From Arsenophonus sp046530765 (lineage in GTDB: Bacteria; Pseudomonadota; Gammaproteobacteria; Enterobacterales; Enterobacteriaceae), in the NCBI GenBank assembly GCA_046530765.1, contig JBHEQS010000003.1, positions 62,001 to 126,000 of the forward strand: DNA of 64,000 bases. Direction: 5' to 3'. Shown piece by piece: positions 55,947-64,000 of the stretch (within the stretch, counting starts at the first letter, position 1; every line of letters begins with the position of its first letter). Position numbers and translations under genes: made by a program. Below the pieces are notes generated by a model that searched no databases, was not told the DNA's origin, and saw nothing but the letters and a program-made list of their open reading frames with translations.

Positions 55947-55984
55947 AAATTATATATATTAATTTAAATTAATATATATAATTT
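55947..55984. repeat. Perfect 38-bp palindrome
   Basis: AAATTATATATATTAATTT is mirrored exactly with no spacer. It lies about 90 bp before the microsatellite. Confidence 0.85.
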
Positions 55985-56072
55985 TTAGTTTTCTATATGA
56001 TTATTATTTATTGCGTTTTTTTTGTAAAATATTATCTTAATTATATCTTGATGTTTATATAAAATCTGAACT

Positions 56073-56170
56073 ATCAATATCAATATCAATATCAATATCA
56101 ATATCAATATCAATATCAATATCAATATCAATATCAATATCAATATCAATATCAATATCAATATCAATAT
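56073..56170. repeat. Hexanucleotide microsatellite (ATCAAT)x16
   Basis: Sixteen exact tandem copies of ATCAAT (56073-56168), ending in AT, with no interruption. Because the unit is a multiple of three, the array stays open in several frames and reads as alternating Ile/Leu on minus. No start context or homology supports a protein. Confidence 0.97.
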
Positions 56171-57327
56171 AGTATATATAATAAATATATTAGATGGTGC
56201 AAATCTTATAGAATATGTTAATATTATCTGTCATTAAGAGGAAACAATTATCTATGAATGTATATTTTAACTTTTATTAAATTTATTATTAAATTTAATA
56301 TTTAATTCTACTTACTTTATATACTAATATTATTTCAACAAAGAAAAATAACTTTATTTATCCTAATATTCTAATAAAACTTTTATTTTATTTATAAATA
56401 ATTATTCATTTATCATATACTAAGTTATAATTATGTTTCAAATTAATTTATTCTTGTCTTAATGATCTTTTATTCTGTAGCTTTTACTATAAAGATCTTG
56501 TAATACTATAAAATTTATAATAAAGTTAATAGAACATACGATAAATCTGCTAATAATTAAAACAATTAATATATAAATATATACTAACTAAAATTATTAT
56601 TCTTATACTTAATATCTTATTTCTTAACATGTGTGGCTGTGGCTATAACAGAAAATAGAATTATTTATAATTGAAATATAATTAAAAATTACGAGGATTA
56701 TTTTATATCTCTTTGTTAGAATTTAAGTTTATATCTAAATAAATGCTTTAAGTGTATATATTACTGATTCTAATATTGTTATTGACATTAAGTCTATTAG
56801 TTCTTATTGTTAATTAAGTTATATAAATGTTTGTATTGAAAATAAAATTTAATATATAAAAACATTGTTTCATACTAACTATATTTAAGCATTTGTAGAA
56901 ATATTAATTAGTTTAAGAAATACACTAAAAGTGATACTAATAATATCTATAGAATGTTGAAAAACTGCTTTAATTTACATAATGTGTGATACACAAAAAC
57001 AGGTATCGCTTACTTTAAATGTAATAGATAATATACTATACTCGCACATCTTTTAATAATATAGGTTAACAATATAATAAAATGTTTAATTATCATTCTA
57101 TCATAAAATTAATTTAATTATTATTTTCTGGTGTAATAATAATTTTTTTAAAATATAGAAATATTTTATTTATATAATTAAAGAACATTGCCTTATAATC
57201 ATATATGTACTTATTTTTTCTATTCAGAAAGATAAATAAAATTTATTATATCTAGTTGTTATATAAAGAAATAACTAATGTTATTGTATAGTTATAATAG
57301 AAACGATATTTTTACTACATATAATTA

Positions 57328-57363
57328 GTATAAATAAAATATATTAATATATTTTATTTATAC
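57328..57363. repeat. Perfect 36-bp palindrome downstream of trkA
   Basis: GTATAAATAAAATATATT is followed directly by its reverse complement. It lies about 280 bp after the trkA stop (minus strand) and could end the operon, but that is too far to claim. Confidence 0.8.
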
Positions 57364-57645
57364 GTTATGATGAAATTATAATTTTTTGATAAAAAAAGTA
57401 TGATATTTATATATATAATATAAGTTTTAATAAATATTACGATATTTATTAATTTTAAAAAATTTAAAATTAAGTTAAATTTTGTTACGAATATATACTC
57501 GATTTAAATTTGATATAATATGAATTAGTGTATATAAAAAATAGCAAATCATATCTAATATGTATAGATTATTTCCTATTTAATTATATAATTTAAATTA
57601 TATTCTTTTTAATATATCATATTTATTGCTAAATATTAATTTTTT

Positions 57646-59022
57646 TTATAAAAAAAATTGACTTGGTTGAAAAACTTTTTCTACTTCATGAATATTTTTT
57701 TTATCACTAATAAAAATAATAATATGATCATCTTGTTCAATAACATGATAACCATTAGCAATAATGACTTCATTATCACGGACAATAGCGCCAATTATTG
57801 TTCCTGGAGGAAGTTTAATTTTTGAAATTTTTCTACCAACAACTTTAGATGTGTTTTTATCACCGTGAGCAATTGCCTCTATAGCTTCAGCAACACCTTT
57901 TCTCAAGAATGAAACATTAATAATTTCTGCTTTACGAACATGTCCCAATAAAGCTGAAATTATAGCCTGTTGCGGCGATATAGCTATATCAATGATATCT
58001 CCTTGGACAAGATCAACATAAGCAGAACGTTGAATAAGAACTATTACTTTCTTTGCACCCATTTTCTTGGCAAGCATAGCCGACATAATATTGGATTCAT
58101 CATTATTAGTAAGAGCTATAAAAACATCTGTTTGCTCAATATGTTCTTCAGATAGCAACTCTTGATCTGAAGCATCTCCATAAAAAACTATGGCATCATG
58201 TAATAATTCTGCTAATTCAGCTGCTCTTTCTTGATCATGTTCTATTAATTTAATACTATAATTTTTTTCTAACTGCTTTGCTAAACCAGCTCCAACATTA
58301 CCACCACCAACTATCATAATTCGTTTATATGGTTTTTCTAGTCGTTGCAGTTCATTCATGACAGCACTAATATTTTCAGTAGCCACAACAAAGAATATTT
58401 CATCGCCTGCTTCAATAATCGTAGATCCCTGAGGGCGAATTGGTCTATCTTGACGAAATATTGCCGCAATTCTTGTATCAATATGCGGTAAATGTTCTCG
58501 TAAATTTGAAATAGAATTACCTATCAATGAACCACCATAATATGCTTTTGCAGCAACAATACTTACTTTACCATTTGCGAAATTAACAACTTGAAGGGTG
58601 CCTGGATATTTGATTAATTTATAAATACAATCAATAATAAGTTGCTCTGGTGAAATAAGATAATCAATTGGTATATGATCAGGATTAAAAAGTTTTTCAG
58701 TTTCTCTGATATATTCAGATGAGCGTATTCTAGCAACTTTATTTGGAGTGTTAAAAAGAGAATAAGCGATTTGACATGCAATCATATTAGTTTCATCAGA
58801 ATTTGTCACAGCGATTATCATATCAGCATCATCAGCTCCGGCTTCCCTTAGAATACTTGGATGTGAGGCATGACCATTTATAACTCTTAGATCAAATTTA
58901 TCTTGTAACTGGCGTAAACATTCAGTATTGATATCGACAATAGTGATATCGTTATTTTCATAAACTAAATTTTCTGCAAGTGTTCCACCAACCTGTCCTG
59001 CGCCTAATATGATAATTTTCAT
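57646..59022 (-). CDS. trkA: Trk system potassium uptake protein TrkA
   Basis: Peripheral NAD-binding regulatory subunit that gates the TrkH/TrkG potassium channel at the inner membrane. The 458 residues equal the E. coli length. There are two tandem RCK units. The first has MKIIILGAGQVGGTLAENL (1-19) and the second MIVGGGNVGAGLAKQL (about 235), each followed by a TrkA-C domain. AISPQQAIISALLGHVRKA and the FQPSQFFL end are conserved. It is the last gene of def-fmt-rsmB-trkA, in E. coli order, with 49 nt to rsmB. The membrane partner is not in the window. Confidence 0.98.
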   Translation of the reverse strand: MKIIILGAGQVGGTLAENLVYENNDITIVDINTECLRQLQDKFDLRVINGHASHPSILREAGADDADMIIAVTNSDETNMIACQIAYSLFNTPNKVARIRSSEYIRETEKLFNPDHIPIDYLISPEQLIIDCIYKLIKYPGTLQVVNFANGKVSIVAAKAYYGGSLIGNSISNLREHLPHIDTRIAAIFRQDRPIRPQGSTIIEAGDEIFFVVATENISAVMNELQRLEKPYKRIMIVGGGNVGAGLAKQLEKNYSIKLIEHDQERAAELAELLHDAIVFYGDASDQELLSEEHIEQTDVFIALTNNDESNIMSAMLAKKMGAKKVIVLIQRSAYVDLVQGDIIDIAISPQQAIISALLGHVRKAEIINVSFLRKGVAEAIEAIAHGDKNTSKVVGRKISKIKLPPGTIIGAIVRDNEVIIANGYHVIEQDDHIIIFISDKKNIHEVEKVFQPSQFFL

Positions 59023-59071
59023 TATATTTTTATCTTGCTGCCAAATTAAGTTTTTATTTAGAATAGTATTC

Positions 59072-60349
59072 TTAGTTTTTCATTAGAGATGCATAAAAGA
59101 AACCATCTCCTCCATCTTTAGATGGTAATATTTGTTGACCTAATTCTGCATCTTTACCTACATATGCCTCTGGATGATAAAAAAGAAATTTTCGTATTTG
59201 TTCTTCGTTTTCATCTGGTAAAATAGAGCAAGTAGCATAAACTAGAGTTCCATTTATTTTTAAGTAAGGCCATACAGCTTCTAAAATTTCATATTGCAAC
59301 TTAACTAATTTATGAATATCTGTTTCCTTTTTTAACCATTTTATGTCTGGATGCCTTCGAATTATACCTGTTGCAGAGCAAGGGGCATCTAGTAATATAC
59401 GATCAAATTTATCATCTAATATCCATTCATCTGGTTTACGTCCATCACCAACAACAACTCTTGCGTGTAATTTTAATCGATTAAGATTTTCTTTGATACG
59501 TTTTATTCGAAATTCATCAATATCAACTGTTAAAACATCAGCCTTTGGAGCAAGTTCAAGTATATAAGTTGTTTTTACACCAGGAGCTGCGCAAAGATCA
59601 AGAATGCATTCATTATTTTTTGGATCTAGAAACTCAACACATTGTTGTGCTGACAGATCTTGAATTGTAACCCAGCCCTTATCAAATCCTGGTAACATAT
59701 TAATTGCGCATGATTTTTTTAATTTTATAGCAAATTTACTGTCAGTATATATACTAGCCTTTATTCCTACTTTTTGTAATAGCATTAGATAATTATGAGT
59801 AGAATTATAAAATTTATTCACCCTTAACCACATTGGTGGTTTTTTATTGTTAGCTTCAATAATATATTTCCATTGCTTTGGATAAGCTTTTTTTATTTTT
59901 TTTAATAACCATTTAGGATGTAAATAATTGTTTTCATTATTAATTTTTTTATTTAATGTTTCTTTTTGACGTTGAAATTCCCTTAATACACCATTAACTA
60001 ATCCTTTAAATTGAGGAACATTTAATGTGATTACACCATCTACAGTTTCTGATATTGCAGCATACTGCGGGATGCGAGTAAAACGCAGTTGATAAATCCC
60101 AACCATAATAAGATAATGAATAATTTGTTTTCTTCCTTTTAACGGGCTACTTATTAATTCTTGCATAAAGCATTCCAACAAAGGTAATACCCTAAGCACA
60201 CCAAAACATAGTTCTTGTAAAAGTGCTTTATCTTTACTTGATATATTTTTTTGCCATTCTGGAATAATACTCCTTAAAGATTTTTTTTTATAAATAACCT
60301 GATAAATAACTTTGGCACAAATACTTCTAAGATTATATTTTTTGTTCAC
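59072..60349 (-). CDS. rsmB: 16S rRNA m5C967 methyltransferase
   Basis: SAM-dependent RNA cytosine-5 methyltransferase acting on C967 of 16S rRNA. The 425 residues (E. coli 429) have an N-terminal NusB-like RNA-binding domain (about 1-140) and a Rossmann methyltransferase domain. Catalytic cysteines are Cys324 in LDAPCSATG and Cys374 in VYATCSILP. SAM motif I reads DLCAAPGVKT (251-260) where the family has CAAPGGKT, so one conserved Gly is Val258, which may weaken cofactor binding. The start is GTG, giving MNKKYNLRSI against E. coli MKKQRNLRSM. It lies 65 nt after fmt and 49 nt before trkA. Confidence 0.96.
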   Translation of the reverse strand: MNKKYNLRSICAKVIYQVIYKKKSLRSIIPEWQKNISSKDKALLQELCFGVLRVLPLLECFMQELISSPLKGRKQIIHYLIMVGIYQLRFTRIPQYAAISETVDGVITLNVPQFKGLVNGVLREFQRQKETLNKKINNENNYLHPKWLLKKIKKAYPKQWKYIIEANNKKPPMWLRVNKFYNSTHNYLMLLQKVGIKASIYTDSKFAIKLKKSCAINMLPGFDKGWVTIQDLSAQQCVEFLDPKNNECILDLCAAPGVKTTYILELAPKADVLTVDIDEFRIKRIKENLNRLKLHARVVVGDGRKPDEWILDDKFDRILLDAPCSATGIIRRHPDIKWLKKETDIHKLVKLQYEILEAVWPYLKINGTLVYATCSILPDENEEQIRKFLFYHPEAYVGKDAELGQQILPSKDGGDGFFYASLMKN

Positions 60350-60414
60350 GTTAAATATAATTACCTAATTAATTGTAAATATAAATAATAAATTTATCTT
60401 TAATCTCGTTTAAA

Positions 60415-61371
60415 TTATGAATTTATTATTCTACCAGGAATAAACAAACCTTGCCGAGAGTTTAAAAAATCTCTAACTAACATTATTTTTTTGCCCGGTG
60501 GTTGTATTTTTAAAATATTTAAAATATTTTTTGATGTTGCAACTTTAATACCAGTTTTATCAGCACTTAAAATTGTTCCTGGTAACGAATTAATTTTATA
60601 ATAAACGAGTTCTGCATCCCATACTTTTATATGTTGATTTGCAATAATAAAATAACTTACTGGCCAAGGATTAAATGCCCTGATACATCGTTCAATTTGT
60701 TCAGCTGAAAGAGTCCAATCAATCAATGCTTCACTTTTACTTAATTTTTTAGCATAATTAGCAAATTCATTGTTTTGCTTTTCTGGTTTTTCTTGACCAG
60801 AAGTTAATAAATCAAGAGTATGAATAAGTGCGACAGGTCCAATTACTGCAAGTTTTTTGTATAGCGTTGCTGCAGTGTCATTTGGTTCAATTGAACAACT
60901 TACTTTGTAAAGTATATCTCCTGTATCCAGACCAATATTCATTTTCATAATTGTAATACCAGTTTCTTTATCATTAGCTAAAATTGCGCGCTGAATTGGC
61001 GCAGCTCCTCTCCAGCGAGGCAGCAATGAACCATGAATATTTAGTCAGCCCATTGGTAACATATTTAATATAATTTTAGGTAAAATTTGACCATATGCAA
61101 CAACAACCATAAGATCAGCATTTTGATATTGAATCCAGTATTGACTTTCTTCTATATTTAATGATATTGGCTGCAAAATTGGAATATTCTCTTCTTCAGC
61201 TAGTATTTTTACTGGGTTTGATGATATTTTTTGCCTACTTTTTTTTAGTTTGTTTGGTTTTGTCAAAACTCCAACAATTTGGTATTTATCCTTTATATTC
61301 AGTAAAGTTAACAAATGTTGTGCTGCAAAATCAGAAGTACCAGCAAAAATAATTCGTAGACATCCTAACAC
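60415..61371 (-). pseudogene. fmt: Methionyl-tRNA formyltransferase interrupted by one in-frame TGA
   Basis: Formylates Met-tRNA for initiation. Read through, the gene has 318 codons (E. coli 315 residues) and aligns throughout: LRIIFAGTSDFAAQHLL, MVVVAYGQILPK, then LNIHGSLLPRWRGAAPIQRAI, GLDTGDILY and LERCIRAFNPWP. The only defect is a TGA at 61045-61047 (codon 109), where E. coli has Cys just before the catalytic Asn-x-His (INVHGS). A short product of 108 residues would lack the active site. The flanks show no other damage, so the mutation is very recent, or the stop is read through; it sits in the context TGA-CTA. The start is GTG (61369-61371) with AAGGAA seven nt upstream, 36 nt after def. 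A TTG at 61024-61026 could start a C-terminal fragment but that would also lack the catalytic Asn and His. Confidence 0.9.
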
Positions 61372-61407
61372 GTAAATATTCCTTATTATAAAATACTCTA
61401 AATATTA

Positions 61408-61920
61408 TTATTTTATTTTAGTTTTTAAACGTTTAATCTTTTCTATTTTATTTGTAATTCGTTGACGCTTTAATGCAGAAAGATAGTCAATAAATAATTT
61501 ACCATTTAGATGATCTATTTCATGCTGAATACAGATAGAAAGAAGATCATCTGTTTCTAATACAAACTCATTGCAATTAATATCTAATGCTTTAAGTTTT
61601 ATAAACTTAGCACGAAGTACAAACGCTCGTTGTTGAGGTATAGAAAGACAACCTTCTTCAATTCCTGTTTCACCAGATGATTTCAATATCATTGGATTTA
61701 TAAGTATTAATCTTTCATTACATGACTCTGAAATATCGATAATAATAATTCTTTTATGGATATTAACCTGCGTTGCGGCTAAACCAATACCTCCTTTTTT
61801 ATACATAACTTCAAACATATCACTTACAATATGTTTTATTTTTGTATCAATTTTTTTTACAGGTTCCGCGATTTTTCGAAGACGCTCATCTGGATAATAT
61901 AATATATTTAATATCGACAT
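61408..61920 (-). CDS. def: Peptide deformylase
   Basis: Metal-dependent enzyme removing the formyl group from nascent proteins. The 170 residues (E. coli 169) carry all three motifs: GIGLAATQV (44-52), EEGCLSIP with the metal ligand Cys91, and QHEIDHLNG with ligands His133 and His137 and catalytic Glu134. It starts with ATG (MSILNILYYPDERLRK). It is the first gene of the def-fmt-rsmB-trkA operon. Its only job is to undo what Fmt does, so its intact state is relevant to whether fmt still functions. Confidence 0.98.
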   Translation of the reverse strand: MSILNILYYPDERLRKIAEPVKKIDTKIKHIVSDMFEVMYKKGGIGLAATQVNIHKRIIIIDISESCNERLILINPMILKSSGETGIEEGCLSIPQQRAFVLRAKFIKLKALDINCNEFVLETDDLLSICIQHEIDHLNGKLFIDYLSALKRQRITNKIEKIKRLKTKIK

Positions 61921-62288
61921 AAATATTCAAAACTATATTAAAATTAAAGTTATTTAATATATATTCTAAATCCTTCTAATTATAATTGACAGTATTGCTT
62001 ATAAAAATAAAACAATTATTACTAATAAAAATCATAAAATATATTTATGCTTCTAAAAAAATTGATATACACAAAATAGTTTTTAATTTTTTATTTCTTA
62101 AAGTTTATTCTAATTATATAGAGGTTTATTTAACTAAATAATATTAAATAAATTGTATATTTAGACTTATGTTATTACATTATTAGTGTACAAATTTTAC
62201 TAATGCAAATTTATAAATCTATTTATATTAAAATTAGGATTCTTATTAAAGTAAAGAAATCAAAGATAAATTTAATATATTATTATAT

Positions 62289-62316
62289 CTAATATATTTT
62301 TATTAAAATATATTAG
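62289..62316. repeat. Perfect inverted repeat, 12-bp stem, 4-nt loop
   Basis: CTAATATATTTT pairs exactly with 62305-62316 around TATT. Chance is possible at this stem length. Confidence 0.6.
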
Positions 62317-63412
62317 TAACCAATTATTTTTTAATTATTATTAGTTTGTAAATAAAAATAGATTTTTATACTTAAATTATTATAATAATGTATTATTAAT
62401 CATTTTTACAATAAAAATAGAGTTAAGTATTTATTAAACTATCAAATTATAAATTCATAATTATCAATTATTCAATCATAAATATTGCTGTCATTATAGC
62501 TAAATTTGCATAAATTACAATTGAATGACTATTTGTATATTGTGTAACGTTTATTAAATTATATTCAATTTAATACAGTAATTTATAGTATTAAATAAAT
62601 GAATAATTTGTATTAACATTAGAGCATTTATGAAACAGAAATCAATTAATTAAAAATTTTATTACTAAACACAAAAATTAATCTTTTAAAAAATATAATA
62701 AAATATTATTTTTCTTTTTTTTTATAATTATTAGAAATTTATATCATGAAATTATAATGTTGTTATGTATACTACTACTAACTATGAATAAAGTTTACAT
62801 GTTTTAGCATATTTTAAATAATTTTTCTATTATTTAAATAAATAAAATAAGTTATTGATCGTTGATGTAAAGATTAATTAATTTATTTAATTACAGTCAA
62901 ATACGGTAAAATAAAAAAAAGTTAAAAGCTAATATCTAAAAATTATTTATTTAAGATAATTAAAATAACAATATTAGCAATTTAAAATATTTATTATAAC
63001 ATCTAGTTAAGATGTATTTAATATTTTTATCTACTCAATTTATCACAAAAAAGAAATATAATATACAACATAAAAATGTTTTTTTTTTGAAATATTTTAG
63101 TAAAAAATAAAATTAATTTTTATAAATAAATATATTTTTTGATAAAAAATATTATAGTTAAAATATAACACAATATAACAACTATTGTCAAAATGATTAG
63201 TTTTACTTTAAATGTAAAAAAAAAATTAAAATAAAAATAAATACTTTATTGTTTTTTATTTGTGTTTTTATAAATTCGAAAAGAATTAACAATAATTCTT
63301 TTTATATTTTATTTCTCATTAATAATAAAGAACTTTCTTAATCACAATATTTTAATTTAGTATTTTTTTTAAAAATTGATATACACCACCGAATAAATAT
63401 ATATTCACTTTT

Positions 63413-63444
63413 TAACTTTAAAATTAATATTAATTTTAAAGTTA
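63413..63444. repeat. Perfect 32-bp palindrome
   Basis: TAACTTTAAAATTAAT is mirrored exactly with no spacer. No gene is within 1.4 kb. Confidence 0.8.
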
Positions 63445-63716
63445 GGTCATATATCTCATATATTTAATTAAATAATTTTTATATGTAAATTAAATTTTAT
63501 GATGTTTATATCATGTTATTTCTCAAAATTTAAAGATTTTTAATTTTAACTACATTATATAAATTATATGGCATTATAAATTATTGCTCTGTCATTTAAT
63601 ATCTGATATTAAATATAAGTATATATAGTATTTATAGTTTTATAAGAATATCTAAGACATTGTTATTTATATTTAAATAACTAACATATAATACTAGCTA
63701 TTTTATTTTATAATAT

Positions 63717-63751
63717 TATTTATGAATTGTTTAACAGGCAATTCATAAATA
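63717..63751. repeat. Perfect inverted repeat, 13-bp stem, 9-nt loop
   Basis: TATTTATGAATTG pairs with CAATTCATAAATA around TTTAACAGG. On the plus strand it is followed by TAAAAAAATA, not a T-run. Confidence 0.7.
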
Positions 63752-64000
63752 TAAAAAAATATACAAGATTTTAAATTATTTATTTTTATTGATAAAATAA
63801 TTAGCTCTAATAACTTCATAATTAATAGATTAAGTAAAATAGTGATTTATTTATGAGTATATTAAAAGTTGTTTATAAATTGTAGATGAAATGTATTTAA
63901 ATATCTTTATTTTTTCTACTTTATAAGCCATGTAATTCATTACATGAAAGAAATATCAGATTAATCCAACAAACTACTCATGCAACATCTTTATTCAATA

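Larger units (their letters stand above)
53646..57645. other. Gene-free A+T-rich region of 4 kb with palindromes and a microsatellite
   Basis: No credible gene. Listed separately: inverted repeats at 53776-53808, 55653-55723, 55947-55984 and 57328-57363, and the hexanucleotide array at 56073-56170. A further near-perfect 17-bp hairpin (one mismatch) lies around 54682-54726, and TTATTAGAC arms lie at about 54476-54495. The frame through the microsatellite (55985-56167, minus) is just its Ile-Leu translation. Confidence 0.6.
61921..64000. other. Gene-free A+T-rich region to the window end
   Basis: No coding region. It must contain the def promoter, but I cannot pick it out. Inverted repeats are at 62289-62316 (12 bp), 63413-63444 and 63717-63751. 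The dprA/smf gene found upstream of def in E. coli is absent. Confidence 0.6.

Noticed and set aside
55985..56167. Hydrophobic Ile-Leu repeat protein, minus strand
   Set aside because: It is only the translation of the ATCAAT microsatellite.
60415..61026. Independent C-terminal Fmt protein starting at an internal TTG
   Set aside because: It would begin after the catalytic Asn and His and lack the folate-binding N-terminal domain, and no ribosome-binding site precedes it.
61045..61047. UGA reassigned to Trp or Cys, or used for selenocysteine
   Set aside because: All other conserved genes encode Trp by TGG and have no internal TGA, so full reassignment is unlikely. I see no selenocysteine insertion hairpin or selenoprotein homology. 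Leaky readthrough or a nonsense mutation remain.
1..64000. tRNA, rRNA and other standard RNA genes
   Set aside because: I looked for G+C-rich cloverleaf-like stretches with T-loop motifs in the intergenic regions and found none; a covariance-model scan (tRNAscan-SE, Infernal) would be decisive.

Overview
The window looks like part of the chromosome of a host-restricted gammaproteobacterial symbiont of the Enterobacterales, in an advanced and unusually gene-poor state of decay. Every recognisable protein is closest in sequence, length and start codon to enterobacterial homologues (E. coli or Yersinia, from memory). Examples are the UUG start of rpsT, the sigma-32 promoter of dnaK and a 67-residue Hha/YmoA protein. 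About 20 genes cover only some 23 kb of 64 kb, roughly 36 percent. The rest is very A+T-rich DNA with almost no long reading frames. All 19 uninterrupted genes end in TAA. No rRNA, tRNA, CRISPR array, insertion sequence or prophage gene could be recognised. I cannot assign a genus.

Layout. 1-2.3 kb is empty, followed by manA (minus). 3.5-12.2 kb is a desert holding only hairpins and short repeats, then a chorismate mutase of the exported AroQ type that lacks a clear start codon. 12.8-15.7 kb is a desert, then hha followed by three hairpins. 18.7-30.1 kb is the densest block, all on minus: ribF-ileS-lspA-ispH-dapB-carA-carB, with rpsT divergent on plus. This is the E. coli order with fkpB and rihC missing. 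30.7-37.2 kb is a desert, then dnaK-dnaJ (plus) with a well conserved heat-shock promoter. asnA, ubiA and pgi follow as isolated minus-strand genes separated by 1.7-6 kb of empty DNA. After a 4 kb desert comes the def-fmt-rsmB-trkA operon (minus), then 2 kb of empty DNA to the end.

What the genes do together. The retained functions are core ones: translation (ileS, rpsT, def/fmt, rsmB), protein folding (dnaKJ), carbamoyl phosphate for pyrimidines and arginine (carAB), lysine/diaminopimelate (dapB), asparagine (asnA), isoprenoids (ispH), flavins (ribF), ubiquinone (ubiA), sugar phosphates (pgi, manA), lipoprotein maturation (lspA) and potassium uptake control (trkA). Hha and the exported-type chorismate mutase are less expected survivors.

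Most notable observations: (1) many long, perfect inverted repeats (stems of 15-26 bp, several loopless) scattered through the non-coding DNA; (2) a three-way-junction element of 92 bp at the place where fkpB should be; (3) a diverged direct duplication of 1.3-1.7 kb on both sides of ubiA, with a long hairpin kept in both copies; (4) fmt interrupted by one in-frame TGA, in the context TGA-CTA, immediately before its catalytic Asn-x-His; (5) a chorismate mutase whose homology continues upstream of its only ATG; (6) a hexanucleotide array of 16 copies.
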